Shown here: piece after piece, positions 29,439 through 38,209 of the stretch
Numbering within the stretch: the stretch's first letter is position 1
Layout: the number at the start of each line of letters is the position of its first letter
NCBI RefSeq assembly: GCF_003337735.1
Contig: NZ_QPJY01000001.1
Coordinates: 894,331-958,330, forward strand
DNA: 64,000 bases
Reading direction: 5' to 3'
Source: Thioalbus denitrificans
Lineage (GTDB): Bacteria > Pseudomonadota > Gammaproteobacteria > DSM-26407
Position numbers and translations under genes: made by a program
The notes under the pieces: model-generated
What the model was told of the DNA's origin: nothing
The model's input: the letters and a program-made list of their open reading frames with translations, nothing else
Databases searched by the model: none

Positions 29439-30797
29439 TTGCCGTTTCGTGATCTGGAGCAAGGAACCGGAGGCGCTTCCGTTTCACAATTTTTTACAAA
29501 TCAGGGTCCCGCCAGGGAGCGGGGGCGGCCCAATGTTCCACCAGCACCCCGCATCGTGAACGTGGACACGCGCACAAAAACCTTTCCCATCAATCTCGGT
29601 CAGGTCACCGAGGCCCTCACCGAAACCCTCGATCTGGTCGGCGTGGACGATGTCGGACACGGCCGGCGGGTGGCGTACATGGCGCTGGTATGCGGGCGCC
29701 GGGCCGGTCTCGACGCGGACTCGCTCGACCGGCTCTTCAATGCCGCCATGCTGCACGATTGCGGGGTCTCCTCCACGGTTCAGCATGTGGAGCTGGTCCA
29801 GAACCTGGAGACCGCACGGATCCAGGATCACTGCGACCGGGGGGCGGCGCTGCTCGACGGCTTCTCGCCCTACCGCTCCCTGGCCCCGCTGGTGCGCCAC
29901 CACCATGCCCATTGGGAGACGCTGGGTGATTCGCCGCTGGATGAGGAAGCCGCGCTGCTGGCCAACTGCATCTTCCTCGTCGACCGGGTGGACGCGCTCA
30001 CCGGGCAGCTCGGCGGCCACAGCGAGCAAGCCCAGCGGGAAGCGATCCGGGACCGCATCACCGGTCTTGAAGGGAGTTATTTCGCGCCCAGGCTGGTGGA
30101 TGCCTTCCTCGAGGCCTCCGAGGCGGCGGAATTCTGGCCCGATCTGGCCGCGAACAGGGTGTACCACCTGTTCGGGAGGCAGCGTCAGCGGGCCCGCCAT
30201 TGCTGGATCTCTTTCCCCGAGCTGCGCAACCTCGCGGCGATCTTCTCCAACATCGTCGACGCCAAGAGCCGGTTCACCGTGGAGCACTCCTTCGGGGTGG
30301 CGCGGCTGGCCCGGCTGCTGGGTGAATACACGGCGCTGCCGGCCGCCGTGTGTGACCAGCTGGAACTGGGCGGCCTGTTGCACGACGTGGGGAAGCTGCG
30401 GGTTCCGGACGCCATCCTGGAGAAGCCCGGCCCGCTGGACGAGGAGGAGCGGGCGATCATCGAGCGCCACAGCTACGACAGCTACCGGATCCTGAGCCGG
30501 GTGGATGGCCTGCAGACCATCGCCGAATGGGCCGGGATGCACCACGAATCTCTCAGCGGCAATGGCTATCCCTTCCGCCGCCAGGCGGAGGAAATCGGTA
30601 TCGAGGCGCGCATCATCGCCGTCGCCGACGTGTTCCAGGCCCTGTGCCAGAATCGCCCCTACCGCGCGGCCCTGGCGCCCGGGGAAGTAATCCGCATCAT
30701 GCGCGGCATGGCTGCCGCGGACCGCATCGATGCCGGGCTGGTGGAGATCCTGGCGGGGAACCTGGACGAGGCGATGCAGGCGGCGGTGAGCCGGTAA
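29439..30797 (+). CDS. Tandem HD protein with C-terminal HD-GYP domain
   Basis: HD-GYP domains hydrolyse cyclic di-GMP. The C-terminal domain (about residues 255-440) keeps the HD pair (GLLHDVGKLRVPDAILEKPG), downstream His residues (ERHS, GMHH) and a GNGYP signature. The N-terminal half repeats the fold (HGRRVAYMALVCGRRAG, MLHDCGVSS, VRHHHAHW) but lacks the full GYP set, so it may be a sensor or inactive domain. The listed start is a TTG. Conservation begins near NVDTRTKTFPINL, so the GTG at 29556 is an alternative. It follows the exonuclease by 17 bases and may be in the same transcript. Confidence 0.85.
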   Translation: MPFRDLEQGTGGASVSQFFTNQGPARERGRPNVPPAPRIVNVDTRTKTFPINLGQVTEALTETLDLVGVDDVGHGRRVAYMALVCGRRAGLDADSLDRLFNAAMLHDCGVSSTVQHVELVQNLETARIQDHCDRGAALLDGFSPYRSLAPLVRHHHAHWETLGDSPLDEEAALLANCIFLVDRVDALTGQLGGHSEQAQREAIRDRITGLEGSYFAPRLVDAFLEASEAAEFWPDLAANRVYHLFGRQRQRARHCWISFPELRNLAAIFSNIVDAKSRFTVEHSFGVARLARLLGEYTALPAAVCDQLELGGLLHDVGKLRVPDAILEKPGPLDEEERAIIERHSYDSYRILSRVDGLQTIAEWAGMHHESLSGNGYPFRRQAEEIGIEARIIAVADVFQALCQNRPYRAALAPGEVIRIMRGMAAADRIDAGLVEILAGNLDEAMQAAVSR

Positions 30798-30828
30798 GCG
30801 GCGGATGCCGCATCCGCTCCGGTGATCG

Positions 30829-31743
30829 TCAGGGCTGCCTGGAGCCGGTGTCCCGCGGGCGGTCCGCCGCCGGCTGTGTCAGGCGGCGGGGGACCCGGTC
30901 CAGGCGCCAGTGCCGGACCGCCCAGGCGACGACTTCCCCGGGGGTGCCGTCGGCGAGCTCCGCCGGGGGCTCCTGGCCCAGGAACGCGAGCGCCGCGATC
31001 AGGTCCGGCAGGGGGCGCGCAGGATCCAGCGCCCGTGCCCGGGTCTGCTTGCTCAGCTTGTCTCCGGCGGCGTTGACCGCGACCGGGAGGTGTACATAGC
31101 CGGGAGTCGCGAATCCCAGCAGGCGCTGGAGATGGATCTGGCGTGCCGTGGAGTCGAGCAGGTCCGAACCCCGCACCACCTCGGTGATGCCCTGGTGGGC
31201 ATCGTCGATCACCACCGCCAGCTGGTAGGCGAAGTAGCCGTCCCGCCGCAGCAGGATGAAATCGCCCGTCTCGGCGAGCGACTGGGTGCATGGTCCCTGG
31301 ATGGCGTCGGTGAACCGGATCGGTTCCGCATCGGTGAGCACGCGCCAGGCCTGCCGGCCCCGGGGCGATGGCCGGCGGCCGCGGCAGAATCCCGGGTAGC
31401 GTCCGCCGTAGGGGGCGAGCTCACGCCGCGAGCAGCGGCAGGCGTAGAGCATCCCGTCCCGCTCCAGGTCGGCGAGTGCGGCCCGGTAGGCCTCGCCGCG
31501 CCGGCTCTGGTAGAGCACCTCGCCGTCCCAGGCCAGCCCGAAGGCCTCGAGGGTGCGCAGGATGCCGTCCGCCGCCCCGGCCACCTCCCGGGGCGGATCG
31601 ATATCCTCCATGCGCACCCGCCAGGTCCCCTCCCGTGCTCGGGCCTGCAGGAAGCTGCCCAGCGCCGCCACCAGCGAGCCGAAATGGAGCGGACCGGTGG
31701 GGGAGGGGGCGAAGCGGCCATGGTGGACGCCGGCATCAGTCAT
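30829..31743 (-). CDS. gluQ: Glutamyl-Q tRNA(Asp) synthetase
   Basis: GluQRS attaches glutamate to queuosine in the anticodon of tRNA-Asp. It resembles the catalytic half of GluRS without the anticodon-binding domain, matching the 304 residues here. The HIGH region is FAPSPTGPLHFGSL, the KMSKS loop is KLSKQ, and the zinc-site Cys residues occur in YACRCSRREL...YPGFCRG. Its start overlaps the nitroreductase stop by eight bases. Linkage with dksA upstream is the classic gammaproteobacterial arrangement, here with a nitroreductase between. Confidence 0.94.
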   Translation of the reverse strand: MTDAGVHHGRFAPSPTGPLHFGSLVAALGSFLQARAREGTWRVRMEDIDPPREVAGAADGILRTLEAFGLAWDGEVLYQSRRGEAYRAALADLERDGMLYACRCSRRELAPYGGRYPGFCRGRRPSPRGRQAWRVLTDAEPIRFTDAIQGPCTQSLAETGDFILLRRDGYFAYQLAVVIDDAHQGITEVVRGSDLLDSTARQIHLQRLLGFATPGYVHLPVAVNAAGDKLSKQTRARALDPARPLPDLIAALAFLGQEPPAELADGTPGEVVAWAVRHWRLDRVPRRLTQPAADRPRDTGSRQP

Positions 31744-32401
31744 ACCAGCGGGTGAAGCCCTCCACCGGTTCGCGGGTGGTCCGGTAGCCGTTGACCGGGT
31801 GCTCCCGGTCCGGGTAGCCGAGGGCGATGCCGCACACCACCAGCCACTCGGGCGGCATCTGCAGCTGCTCCCGCACCAGGTCGGGGAACTCCGCCATGGA
31901 GGCCTCGGGGCAGGTCTCCAGTCCGAACTCCCGTGCCGCCAGCATCACGTTCTGGAGGAACATGCCGTAGTCCAGCCAGGAACCGGTGGCGAGATCGCGG
32001 CGGATGAAGAACATCAGGCCGACGGGCGCGTCGAAGAAGCGGTAGTTGCGATACCAGGCCTGCCTGCGGCGGACACTGTCGCCGCGCTCGATCCCCAGCG
32101 CCGAGTAGAGCGCCATGCCGCAGGCGAAGCGGCGCGACCTGTAGGGCTCGCTCCACTGCCCGGGATAGTAGCCGTAGTCGAGATGTTCCTTCTCGCCCCG
32201 CTCACGCGCGGCGATGAAGGCGTCGCCGAGACGGCGGAGTGACTCTCCGCCGAGCACCGCCACCTGCCAGGGCTGCATGTTGACCCCCGAGGGTGCCCAG
32301 CGCGCGGCCTCGAGTATCGCCTCCACGGTGTCCCGGGGTACGGGGCGGTCGAGATAGGCGCGCACCGAGGCGCGTCCCTTGATGGCGTCGATCACATTCA
32401 C
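31736..32401 (-). CDS. Nitroreductase family flavoprotein
   Basis: The 221-residue protein has the FMN-binding pattern of the family: RASVRAYLDRPVPRD near the N-terminus, ILEAARWAPSGVNMQPWQV, and a C-terminal VVCGIALGYPDREHPVNGYRT. Members reduce nitro compounds, quinones or flavins with NAD(P)H. The GTG at 32401, with GAGG eight bases before it, is the start; the long open frame upstream is not conserved. It lies between dksA and gluQ, with a four-codon-scale overlap into gluQ. The true substrate is unknown. Confidence 0.88.
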   Translation of the reverse strand: MNVIDAIKGRASVRAYLDRPVPRDTVEAILEAARWAPSGVNMQPWQVAVLGGESLRRLGDAFIAARERGEKEHLDYGYYPGQWSEPYRSRRFACGMALYSALGIERGDSVRRRQAWYRNYRFFDAPVGLMFFIRRDLATGSWLDYGMFLQNVMLAAREFGLETCPEASMAEFPDLVREQLQMPPEWLVVCGIALGYPDREHPVNGYRTTREPVEGFTRWYD

Positions 32402-32482
32402 AGCAACTGCCTCGTGAAGTGGCGGACGTGGCTTCCGCAGCGGTAACGGCGGAGGGTGGGGCGTGGGGCCGTCAGCCCCGGC

Positions 32483-32503
32483 GGCCCCGCCATGGGCGGG
32501 GCC
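32483..32503 (-). terminator. Hairpin after dksA
   Basis: GGCCCCGCC and GGCGGGGCC form a nine-base-pair stem with a three-base loop, just downstream of the dksA stop. There is no T tract, so it may attenuate rather than end transcription into the nitroreductase gene. Confidence 0.35.
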
Positions 32504-32519
32504 GTGAGGTCGGGCGGAT

Positions 32520-32975
32520 TCAGCCGGCCATCTGCTTTTCGCGCATCTCCGCCAGGGTCTTGCAGTCGATGCACAGGGTGGCGGTGGGGCGGGCCTCCAG
32601 GCGGCGGATGCCGATCTCCACGCCGCAGGACTCGCAGAAACCGTAGTCACCGTCCTCGATGTGCTTCAGCGTCTCGTCGATCTTCTTCAGCAGCTTGCGC
32701 TCGCGGTCACGGGTGCGCAGCTCCAGGCTGAACTCCTCCTCCTGGGTGGCGCGATCGTTCGGATCCGGGAAGTTCGCCGCTTCGTCCTGCATGTGGTGGA
32801 CGGTCCGATCCACCTCCTCCATCAGCTCGCGACGCCAGGACTCGAGGATGGCCCGGAAATGGGCGAGCTGCTTGTCGTTCATGTACTCCTCGCCCTTCTT
32901 TTCCTTGTAGGGCGTGAATCCCATGAAGCCGCTCAGGGCGGACTTCTTCTGACCTTTCTTGGCTTGTGCCGGCAT
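32520..32975 (-). CDS. dksA: RNA polymerase-binding transcription factor DksA
   Basis: DksA binds in the secondary channel of RNA polymerase and, with ppGpp, adjusts initiation at rRNA and amino-acid promoters. The 151-residue protein has the long coiled coil with the tip motif DPNDRA (DxxDxA) and the C4 zinc finger (CESC...CIDC). The start at 32975 has AGGAGA upstream and gives the usual N-terminus with Lys-rich sequence. Gene order dksA-nitroreductase-gluQ follows the common dksA-gluQ linkage. Confidence 0.96.
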   Translation of the reverse strand: MPAQAKKGQKKSALSGFMGFTPYKEKKGEEYMNDKQLAHFRAILESWRRELMEEVDRTVHHMQDEAANFPDPNDRATQEEEFSLELRTRDRERKLLKKIDETLKHIEDGDYGFCESCGVEIGIRRLEARPTATLCIDCKTLAEMREKQMAG

Positions 32976-33242
32976 CTGGCAGGTTCTCCTGACGGCCAAT
33001 CGTAAAATTCAAGCCCGCTTCTATATCAGAATTGATCCGGGGGCGCAACCGGACTGTCGTGTCTCCTTGACGCAACTCGCAGTAATATAAGGTCTTCCTT
33101 ATTAGACAGCTCTTCCGGGGCGGGGTTATGCTCAGGCACCCGCAGCCCCGCTGCCTGGGTATCACAACAATCCAATCCCCGCGGCTGTGCGCCGGGTCCC
33201 GGCCGGCTTCAGGGGGCACAATATCCGGAGGAGCCGACTGTC

Positions 33243-34517
33243 ATGAAGCTGGAGACCCTCGCCGTCCATGGTGGCTATACGCCAGAGCCTACCACCAAGG
33301 CCGTGGCCGTGCCTCTCTATCAGACCACGTCCTACGCCTTCGACAGCACCCAGCACGGCGCGGACCTGTTCGACCTGAAGGTCCCCGGCAACATCTACAC
33401 CCGCATCATGAATCCCACCTCGGACGTGCTGGAGAAGCGGGTGGCGGCGATGGAGGGCGGCGTGGGCGCGCTGGCGCTGGCCTCCGGCATGGCGGCCATC
33501 ACCGACGCGATCCTCACCATTGCCGAGAACGGGGACAACATCGTCACCACCTCCCAGCTCTACGGCGGCACCTACAACCTCTTCGCCCATACCCTGCCGC
33601 AGCTGGGCATCGAGGCGCGCTTCGCCGACTACCGCGACCATGCCGGCATCGAGAAGCTGATCGACGGGAAAACCAAGGCGGTTTTCTGCGAGTCCATCGG
33701 CAATCCCTCCGGCAACGTGGTGGATTTCGGCCGCCTGGCCGAGATTGCCCATGCCCACGGGGTGCCGCTCATCGTGGACAACACGGTGCCTTCGCCCTAC
33801 CTGTGCCGTCCCTTCGAGCACGGCGCCGACATCGTGGTGCATGCGCTCACCAAGTACATGGGCGGTCACGGCAACTCCATCGGCGGGATCATCGTCGACT
33901 CGGGCAACTTCCCCTGGGCCGATCACAAGGATCGCTTCCGGCGCCTGAACGAGCCCGATGTCTCCTACCACGGCGTGGTCTACACCGAGGCGCTCGGCCC
34001 CGCGGCCTTCATCGGCCGGGCCCGGGTGGTGCCGTTGCGCAACATGGGCGCGGCCATGTCGCCCTTCAACAGCTTCCTGATTCTGCAGGGGATCGAGACC
34101 CTGCACGTGCGCATGGACCGCATCTGCGAGAACAGCCTGGCGGTGGCCCGCTACCTGCAGGAGCACCCGAAGGTGGCGTGGGTCAACTACGCCGGACTGC
34201 CGGAGCATCCCGACCACGCCCTGGTGCAGAAATACATGGGCGGGCGGGCATCCAGCATCATCAATTTCGGCATCAAGGGCGGCCGCGACGCGGGCGCGGA
34301 CTTCATCGACGCCCTCAACCTGGTGGTGCGGCTGGTGAACATCGGCGACGCGAAGTCGCTGGCCTGCCACCCGGCCACCACCACCCATCGCCAGCTCAAT
34401 CCGGAGGAACTGGCCCGTGCCGGGGTGACCGAGGACATGGTGCGCCTGTCCATCGGCATCGAGCACATCGACGACATCATCAGGGATCTCGACCAGGCCC
34501 TGGCCGCGGCGGGTTGA
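33243..34517 (+). CDS. metY: O-acetylhomoserine sulfhydrylase (MetY-type)
   Basis: The enzyme is a PLP-dependent Cys/Met-metabolism protein that makes homocysteine from O-acetylhomoserine and sulfide. The 424 residues match MetY; cystathionine gamma-synthases are shorter. Visible parts are YQTTSYAF, NIYTRIMNPTSDVLE, SGMAAI, ESIGNPSGNVVDF and the PLP lysine in HALTKYMGGHGNSIGG. GGAGGAG lies upstream of the ATG. No SAM riboswitch is recognisable in the 240 bases between dksA and metY. Direct sulfhydrylation fits the SAM-cycle genes ahcY and pcm elsewhere in the window. Confidence 0.92.
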   Translation: MKLETLAVHGGYTPEPTTKAVAVPLYQTTSYAFDSTQHGADLFDLKVPGNIYTRIMNPTSDVLEKRVAAMEGGVGALALASGMAAITDAILTIAENGDNIVTTSQLYGGTYNLFAHTLPQLGIEARFADYRDHAGIEKLIDGKTKAVFCESIGNPSGNVVDFGRLAEIAHAHGVPLIVDNTVPSPYLCRPFEHGADIVVHALTKYMGGHGNSIGGIIVDSGNFPWADHKDRFRRLNEPDVSYHGVVYTEALGPAAFIGRARVVPLRNMGAAMSPFNSFLILQGIETLHVRMDRICENSLAVARYLQEHPKVAWVNYAGLPEHPDHALVQKYMGGRASSIINFGIKGGRDAGADFIDALNLVVRLVNIGDAKSLACHPATTTHRQLNPEELARAGVTEDMVRLSIGIEHIDDIIRDLDQALAAAG

Positions 34518-34524
34518 GCGTCTG

Positions 34525-34554
34525 AATAGACAGGATTCACAGGATTGACCGGAT
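34525..34554. repeat. GACAGGATTCACAGGATT repeat, left member of an inverted pair
   Basis: AATAGACAGGATTCACAGGATT follows the metY stop codon. Its inverted counterpart lies at 35736-35777 beyond ribB, so the pair brackets the riboswitch-ribB unit. Confidence 0.6.
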
Positions 34555-34675
34555 GTTGGCCCCGGGGTTCTGGCAGCCTGCCGGACTTGAGGCTGATCCA
34601 GTGCGCCGGATGACCCCGCTTTTCCGGCGCATCGCCCGCTGTGGTAGGATCTCCGGGCCGTGCCCGCCGGGCGCG

Positions 34676-34832
34676 GTGACTACGTCTTCAGGGCGGGGTG
34701 GAAGTCCCCACCGGCGGTAGGGCCGCAATCCGCGGCCGAGCCCGCGAGCGCCCGTGTCAGCCATGACGCGGGGTCCAGCAGATCCGGTGAGATGCCGGAG
34801 CCGACGGTTACAGTCCGGATGGAAGAAGACGC
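34676..34832 (+). promoter_or_regulatory. FMN riboswitch (RFN element)
   Basis: The conserved RFN blocks are present in order: CTTCAGGGCGGGGTG, CCCCACCGGCGGTA, AGCCCGCGAGC, a variable stem, CAGATCCGGTG, GCCGACGGTTACAGTCCGGA and GGAAGAAGA. FMN binding normally lowers expression of riboflavin genes. A perfect 11-bp hairpin follows at 34845-34870 and probably acts as the expression platform for ribB. Confidence 0.96.
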
Positions 34833-34844
34833 TGAACCCGGTGG

Positions 34845-34870
34845 CGGCCCGTCCGCTGCCGGACGGGCCG
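34845..34870 (+). terminator. Expression-platform hairpin between riboswitch and ribB
   Basis: CGGCCCGTCCG-CTGC-CGGACGGGCCG is a perfect 11-bp stem, followed by a poor T run (TTGCGCCCGTTTGT). It may be a terminator or part of a mutually exclusive fold with the aptamer. Confidence 0.65.
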
Positions 34871-34936
34871 TTGCGCCCGTTTGTCCTGCGTGCCCTGAAA
34901 CGTTTCTCGCAAACAGTCGACTGCAAGGAGCGTTTC

Positions 34937-35599
34937 ATGATCCCCATGTCACATGCCGCGGCGCAGCCGCGGTCCCCGGATGCAACCCCTTTCGCGGCGG
35001 TGGAGTCCGCCCTGCAGGCCCTGCGCGAAGGCCGCGCGGTGGTGCTGCTGGACGATCACGACCGCGAGAACGAAGCGGATCTGATTTTCGCCGCGGAAAT
35101 GCTGACCGAGTCGGCCATGGCCCTGCTCATCCGGGAGTGCAGCGGCATCGTCTGCCTCTGCCTGGAGGAGCGACAGGTCCGCCGGCTGGGCCTGCCGCCC
35201 ATGGTGGAGAGCAACCAGAGCCGCTATGGAACCGCCTTCACCGTCTCCATCGAGGCGCGGGAAGGGGTGACCACGGGCGTCTCCGCCCGCGATCGCCTCG
35301 CCACCATCCGCGCGGCCATCCACGAGGCCAGCGGGCCGGAGGATCTGGCCAAGCCGGGCCACGTCTTCCCGCTGCGCGCCCACCCGCGGGGTGTGCTGGG
35401 GCGGCGCGGCCACACCGAAGGCGCGGTGGACCTGGCGCGACTGGCCGGCCTCCGGCCCGCCGGCGTGCTCTGCGAGCTCATGAATGCCGACGGCACCATG
35501 ATGCGCGGTCCGGCCATCGAGCGCTTCGCCGGCGAGCATGGATTCCCCCTGCTCACCATCCAGGAACTGGTGGCGTACCGGCAGGAGACGGGGTTGTAG
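34937..35599 (+). CDS. ribB: 3,4-dihydroxy-2-butanone 4-phosphate synthase
   Basis: RibB converts ribulose-5-phosphate into the four-carbon precursor of riboflavin. The 220-residue protein is the stand-alone form, without a fused GTP cyclohydrolase II. Key parts are [20 protein letters not shown] (Mg2+ and substrate acidic loop), the Thr/Gly segment [11 protein letters not shown], and [22 protein letters not shown] precedes the ATG at 34937. The upstream FMN riboswitch makes it product-regulated. It appears monocistronic, with a hairpin after the stop. Confidence 0.95.
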   Translation: MIPMSHAAAQPRSPDATPFAAVESALQALREGRAVVLLDDHDRENEADLIFAAEMLTESAMALLIRECSGIVCLCLEERQVRRLGLPPMVESNQSRYGTAFTVSIEAREGVTTGVSARDRLATIRAAIHEASGPEDLAKPGHVFPLRAHPRGVLGRRGHTEGAVDLARLAGLRPAGVLCELMNADGTMMRGPAIERFAGEHGFPLLTIQELVAYRQETGL

Positions 35600-35632
35600 C
35601 GGAGTCCGTCAATCAATCGCTGCGTGGAGAGC

Positions 35633-35660
35633 GAGCGGCGGGGGATCTCCCCCGCCGCTC
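35633..35660 (+). terminator. Hairpin after ribB
   Basis: GAGCGGCGGGGG-ATCT-CCCCCGCCGCTC is a perfect 12-bp stem about 30 bases after the ribB stop. CTTCC follows rather than a T tract. Confidence 0.55.
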
Positions 35661-35735
35661 CTTCCGGGAGAGAGCTCGGGCAGCAGGGGTGCCGCAGTCC
35701 AGGCGGGCCTGGAACCGCCTTCAACGGGCAATCGC

Positions 35736-35777
35736 CATCCTGCCAATCCTGAAAAATCCTGTAAATCCTGTCTATTA
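35736..35777. repeat. AATCCTGTAAATCCTGTCTATT repeat, right member
   Basis: This stretch is the inverted counterpart of the repeat at 34525-34554. The words AATCCTG recur three times with variation before the photolyase stop codon. Confidence 0.6.
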
Positions 35778-35797
35778 ATCTTCTTCTCTGTCGTTAT

Positions 35798-37249
35798 CTA
35801 TCTCCCCGCGTTCTGCACCGTGGCGCGCCAGGCGGCGAGGGCCTCCTCGCGGCTGGCGCGTAAATCGACGATGGGGGCGGGGTAGTCGCGGCCGATGACC
35901 ACCCCATGCTCCCGCAGCACCGCCCCGGGGGCGGTCCAGGGGGCGTGCAGCCAGCGATTGGGCAGGGCCGCTAGCTCCGGCACCCAGTGGCGGATGTAGG
36001 CGCCCTCGGGGTCGAAACGCTCCGACTGCCGCACCGGATTGATGACCCTGAAGAAGGGGGCGGCGTCGGCGCCGCAGCCGGCGGTCCACTGCCAGCCCAG
36101 GGTGTTGTTGGCCAGGTCCGCGTCCACCAGGGTGTCCCAGAACCAGCGCGCCCCTTCCAGCCAGTGGATGCGCAGGTTCTTGGTCAGCAGCGAGGCGGCC
36201 ACCATCCGCACCCGGTTGTGCATCCAGCCGCTGGTCCACAGTTCGCGCATCCCCGCGTCCACCAGCGGGAAGCCGGTCCGCCCGCGTTGCCAGGCGTCCA
36301 GCGCCGGACCGGTCTCCCGCCAGGGGAACCGGTCATAGCGACGATCCAGCGGACTGTCGCCGGTCTCGGGGAAGTGGTGCAGCAGGTGCAGGGCGAATTC
36401 CCGCCAGCCGAGCTGGCGGAGCAGGGCCTGCGCGCCGGGGGCGGCCGCCGGCGCCTCCGCCCGGAGCGCCTCCAGTCCCGCGGCGACCTGGCGCGGACTC
36501 ACTTCGCCGAAGTGCAGGTGGGGCGAGAGGCGCGAGGTGCCGTTCCGGTCGGGCCGGTCGCGCAGCCTGGCATAGGCGGGTGCCACCTCCGCCAGGGTTT
36601 CCCCCAGGCATGTCCGGGCGCCGGCCTCGCCGGGCCGCCAGGCGGCCCGCAGGCCGCTGTCCCAGGCGGTGGCAGGCCGCAGCGCCAGGGCCTCCAGCGG
36701 CAGGGTCGCGGGATTGCCGGGGAGGGGCGGGAGGATCGGCGGGGCCGGCAGGGGCTCCAGGTCCGGGCCGCTGGTCAGGGCGGCCTTCCAGAAGGGAGTG
36801 AAGACACGGAACGGGGCCCCCGCGCGGGTACGCACGGCATCGGGTGCGAACAGGCGGTCGGCCGGGTACTCGCGTACCTCGATGCCCTCGCCCTGCAGGG
36901 CGTGCCGTACCCGGCTGTCGCGCACGCCGAGGGCGGGCTCCAGGGCGCGGTTCCAGTACACGGCCCGGGCGCCGCTTCCACGGGCCAGCGCCAGGAGCGC
37001 TTCCAGGCTCTCGCCGCTGCGCAGGATGAGTCCGGAACCGCATTCCTGCAGTGCGCCGGCGAGCGCGCCAAGGCTGTGGTGGAGCCACCAGCGGCCGGCG
37101 GCGCCCGTAGTCCAGTCCCCTTCCTCTTCCGGGGCGTGGATGTAGACCGGCAGCACGGGGGCCCCGGTGGCCGCGGCGTGGAACAGCGCCGGGTTGTCCG
37201 CCAGGCGCAGGTCCCGTCGCAACCAGACGATGACGGCGTCCGTGGGCAT
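35798..37249 (-). CDS. phr: Deoxyribodipyrimidine photolyase
   Basis: Photolyase splits UV-induced pyrimidine dimers using blue light, FAD and an antenna cofactor. The 483-residue protein starts with the antenna domain (IVWLRRDLRLADNPALFHA). It carries the C-terminal FAD/DNA-binding core (TSRLSPHLHFGEVSPRQV, RQLGWREFALHLLHHFP, GFPLVDAGMRELWTSGWMHNR, DADLANNTLGWQWTAGCG). This is the class I CPD photolyase pattern. Its ATG directly abuts the stop codon of carH, so the two are one transcript. Light control by CarH is a strong contextual inference. Confidence 0.94.
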   Translation of the reverse strand: MPTDAVIVWLRRDLRLADNPALFHAAATGAPVLPVYIHAPEEEGDWTTGAAGRWWLHHSLGALAGALQECGSGLILRSGESLEALLALARGSGARAVYWNRALEPALGVRDSRVRHALQGEGIEVREYPADRLFAPDAVRTRAGAPFRVFTPFWKAALTSGPDLEPLPAPPILPPLPGNPATLPLEALALRPATAWDSGLRAAWRPGEAGARTCLGETLAEVAPAYARLRDRPDRNGTSRLSPHLHFGEVSPRQVAAGLEALRAEAPAAAPGAQALLRQLGWREFALHLLHHFPETGDSPLDRRYDRFPWRETGPALDAWQRGRTGFPLVDAGMRELWTSGWMHNRVRMVAASLLTKNLRIHWLEGARWFWDTLVDADLANNTLGWQWTAGCGADAAPFFRVINPVRQSERFDPEGAYIRHWVPELAALPNRWLHAPWTAPGAVLREHGVVIGRDYPAPIVDLRASREEALAAWRATVQNAGR

Positions 37250-38176
37250 TCAGCCGTCCTGGCGCAGATCGCTGTCCAGGCGGGCCAGCGCCGGCCCGAT
37301 ATCGATGCCCAGCGGCGTCACGCCGGCGCGGGTGAGGGCGTCCCGATGGCGAATGGAGGCCCGTCCGCCCATGTAGACGGGCAGGGCGGCGCTGCGGGCC
37401 ATGCGTTGCAGCTCCCGGGACAGGGTCTCGGCGGCGGGCTGGTAGGAACTCGACAGGATGATGGCGTCGGCATTGGCCCGGCGGGCCGCGAGGGGCAGTT
37501 CATCGAGGGGCATGTTCGCCCCCAGGAGAACCGGCTGGTAGCCGTGGTTCGCCGCCGCCAGGCAGAACAGCAGCAGCCCCACCTCGTGCTGTTCGCCGGG
37601 CAGGCAGGCGGCAATGAGTCGCGGGCCCTCGCCCCGGCGGAACTGGTGGTGGAAGCGCGCCCCGATCTTGTTGCGCAGGTAGCTGCCGAAGAAGTGTTCC
37701 TCGGCGACGGTGCCGCTGCGGTTGGCCCAGCGTTCGCCCAGGGTTTCCAGCAGCGGCAGCAGCAGCCGCCGGGTCACCATCTCCTCGGGGTAGAGGGAAA
37801 GCGCCTCGCTGTAGGCCTGTTCGAGGGCCTGTTCGTCGAAGCGAACGACCGCCTGCAGTATCCGTTGCCGATACTTCTCCCACGGGTCGCCCGCCTCTGC
37901 CTGCGGCGCCGGCTCCGGCCGCTCCACCAGCTGCCGTGCCTGGCTGATGGATATGCCCTGGTCCAGCAATTCCAGCACCCGCTGGATGCGCTGGATGTCC
38001 TCCTGGCTGTAGAGGCGGTGGCCCTTGGGTGTGCGGTGCGGCCGGATCAGGCCATAGCGCCGTTCCCAGGCGCGGAGGGTGACGGGATTCACCCCCGTGA
38101 TGCTGGAGACGGTCCGGATCGGGAACAGTCCCTCGGTGGATTCCTCGGTGTCCTGGGGCGCGGGTGCGTTGCTCAT
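37250..38176 (-). CDS. carH: CarH/LitR-type B12-dependent photoreceptor, MerR family
   Basis: The 308-residue regulator has an N-terminal MerR HTH (FPIRTVSSITGVNPVTLRAWERRYGL), a helical linker domain and a C-terminal cobalamin-binding domain. The CarH hallmark W-x9-EH is exact (Trp150, Glu160-His161), and the cobalamin motif ExHxxG is present (Glu195, His197, Gly200). In the dark such proteins bind DNA as tetramers with adenosylcobalamin; light releases them. The residue after Trp150 is Ala, where T. thermophilus CarH has the light-state His ligand. It is followed without a gap by phr. TTGTACAT direct repeats lie 34-52 bases upstream, suggesting autoregulation. The start at 38176 is preferred; 38200 is the alternative. 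Confidence 0.92.
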   Translation of the reverse strand: MSNAPAPQDTEESTEGLFPIRTVSSITGVNPVTLRAWERRYGLIRPHRTPKGHRLYSQEDIQRIQRVLELLDQGISISQARQLVERPEPAPQAEAGDPWEKYRQRILQAVVRFDEQALEQAYSEALSLYPEEMVTRRLLLPLLETLGERWANRSGTVAEEHFFGSYLRNKIGARFHHQFRRGEGPRLIAACLPGEQHEVGLLLFCLAAANHGYQPVLLGANMPLDELPLAARRANADAIILSSSYQPAAETLSRELQRMARSAALPVYMGGRASIRHRDALTRAGVTPLGIDIGPALARLDSDLRQDG

Positions 38177-38209
38177 GGCTCTCTGTCTCTGACCACTCAT
38201 GGTTTCAAA

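Noticed and set aside
33000..33242. SAM riboswitch upstream of metY
   Set aside because: I looked for SAM-I and SAM-II conserved blocks and saw none; only a normal ribosome binding site is evident.
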